Shown: positions 5,847 through 6,769 of the stretch, piece after piece | How the letters are laid out: the number at the start of each line of letters is the position of its first letter | Numbering within the stretch: position 1 is the stretch's first letter | Assembly: GCA_002366795.1 (NCBI GenBank) | Contig: DFBX01000018.1 | Location: forward strand, 1-6,769 | Direction of reading: 5' to 3' | From: Rhodobacteraceae bacterium UBA3069 | GTDB taxonomy: Bacteria > Pseudomonadota > Alphaproteobacteria > Rhodobacterales > Rhodobacteraceae | Length of the DNA: 6,769 nucleotides | Notes under the pieces: model-generated | Databases searched by the model: none | What the model was told of the DNA's origin: nothing | The model's input: only the letters and a program-made list of their open reading frames with translations | Position numbers and translations under genes: made by a program

Positions 5847-6728
5847 ATGCAGATCGTTCTTCACGCAGGGGTGCATCGCACCGACGAAGGCAGGCTGGCG
5901 AAATCGCTGCTGAAGAACGCCAAACAATTCGGCGAACAGGGCGTGGCCGTGCCCCCTGTGGGCCGCTATCGCCGTTTGTTGCGCGATGCCACCAAGAAGG
6001 TCGCCGCCGCCGCTGCCCCTGCCGCCAATGCGCGCGAGGTGATGCTGGACGCGCTGCTGGAAGGGGACGAGCGCCCCGACCGCTTGATCCTATCTTCCTC
6101 GACCTTGCTGGCCAATGCCAAGACGGCGCTGCAACGGGGCGTTTACTATTCCCGCGCCGCCGAACGGCTGGAGGCGGTCGGGCAGCTTTTCGCGGGCGAC
6201 CAGATGGAATTGTTCCTGGCGGTCCGCAACCCGGCCACCTTCCTGCCCGCGCTTTACGGTGACGCGCCGCCCTCCACCTTCGTGGACTTTCTGGACGGCG
6301 CCGATCCGCGCTCCCTACGCTGGACCGAGATGATATCGCGCATTCGCATGGCCCTGCCGGACGTGCCGGTGACCGTCTGGTGCAACGAGGACACCCCGCT
6401 GATCTGGGGCCAGATCCTGCGCGAGATGGGGCAGATTTTTCCGGGGGTGAGGATCAGCGGATCTTTCGATCTGCTGATCGAGATCATGTCAAAGGAGGGC
6501 ATGCGCCGCTTCCGCCGCTACCTCAAGGACCATCCCGGCATGACCGAGATGCAAAAACGCCGCGTGATGGTGGCTTTCCTTGATAAATTCGCGCTGGAGG
6601 AAGAAATCGAGGAAGAACTGGACCTGCCCGGCTGGACCGAGGAACTGGTGGACGAGCTGACCGATATCTACGAGGAAGACTGTTTCCAGCTGTCCCGCAT
6701 TCCCGGTGTGTCCGTGATCGCGCCCTGA
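5847..6728 (+). CDS. Conserved hypothetical protein, sulfotransferase-like and possibly degenerate
   Basis: I do not recognise a defined function. The chosen start is the ATG at 5847, with GGAG at 5838-5841 five bases before it; the product is 293 residues. It begins MQIVLHAGVHRTDEGRL, which has the shape of the first strand and loop of sulfotransferases (LHIGxHKTGTTSL-like), but the G-T-T part of the cofactor loop is replaced by D-E-G. Further on, LILSSSTLL (80-88) and LAVRNPATFLPALY (124-137) resemble the second sulfotransferase signature (RDP...S), with N for D and A for the serine. The C-terminal third is charged and glutamate-rich (EEEIEEELDL at 251-260). There is no signal peptide or membrane segment, so it is probably cytosolic. 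It lies divergent to the permease gene, with no evident functional link. Confidence 0.75.
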   Translation: MQIVLHAGVHRTDEGRLAKSLLKNAKQFGEQGVAVPPVGRYRRLLRDATKKVAAAAAPAANAREVMLDALLEGDERPDRLILSSSTLLANAKTALQRGVYYSRAAERLEAVGQLFAGDQMELFLAVRNPATFLPALYGDAPPSTFVDFLDGADPRSLRWTEMISRIRMALPDVPVTVWCNEDTPLIWGQILREMGQIFPGVRISGSFDLLIEIMSKEGMRRFRRYLKDHPGMTEMQKRRVMVAFLDKFALEEEIEEELDLPGWTEELVDELTDIYEEDCFQLSRIPGVSVIAP

Positions 6729-6769
6729 TCCGGGACAGCCCTAGCGCTCCAAGTCTGACACATGTTACC

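Overview
The window looks like a chromosomal segment of an alphaproteobacterium, most likely a Rhodobacterales (Roseobacter-type) genome. This rests on the GC-rich right half, the style of the Fe3+-type permease and the conserved protein beside it, and the tRNA-Thr. It is a judgement from protein character and base composition, not from a database match.

Right half (about 3980-6769), resident chromosome: a minus-strand tRNA-Thr(TGT); a minus-strand two-domain ABC transporter permease of the FbpB/SfuB Fe(III) type; and, divergently, a plus-strand protein of 293 residues with weak resemblance to sulfotransferases. Both sides of the permease gene are visible, and neither a binding protein nor an ATPase gene lies next to it.

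Middle (about 249-3997), a small integrative-element remnant at the 3' end of the tRNA-Thr gene. It holds a P4-type tyrosine integrase truncated before its catalytic domain, followed on the same strand by a type I restriction HsdR of the EcoR124I kind that lacks its first 60 or so residues. The two fragments are fused at about 3143-3150, out of frame with each other. The simplest reading is one internal deletion that removed the integrase catalytic half, any hsdM and hsdS genes, and the 5' end of hsdR. The rest of the hsdR frame is intact, with its nuclease, helicase and C-terminal parts, so the deletion is recent or the product is still used.

The element boundaries are also visible. A degenerate copy of the tRNA 3' end lies at 249-265. 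Short (A/G)TACCCCC repeats flank the cargo just inside both ends (324-343 and 3818-3879), as expected for integrase arm-binding sites. The right-hand set includes an 11-bp perfect inverted repeat over the probable integrase promoter.

Left end (1-248): AT-rich DNA, about 42% GC in its first 60 bases, with no gene I can support. It differs from the GC-rich right flank, so accessory DNA may continue beyond the left edge. I see no novel defence or other undescribed system. The most informative feature is the collapsed int/hsdR element.
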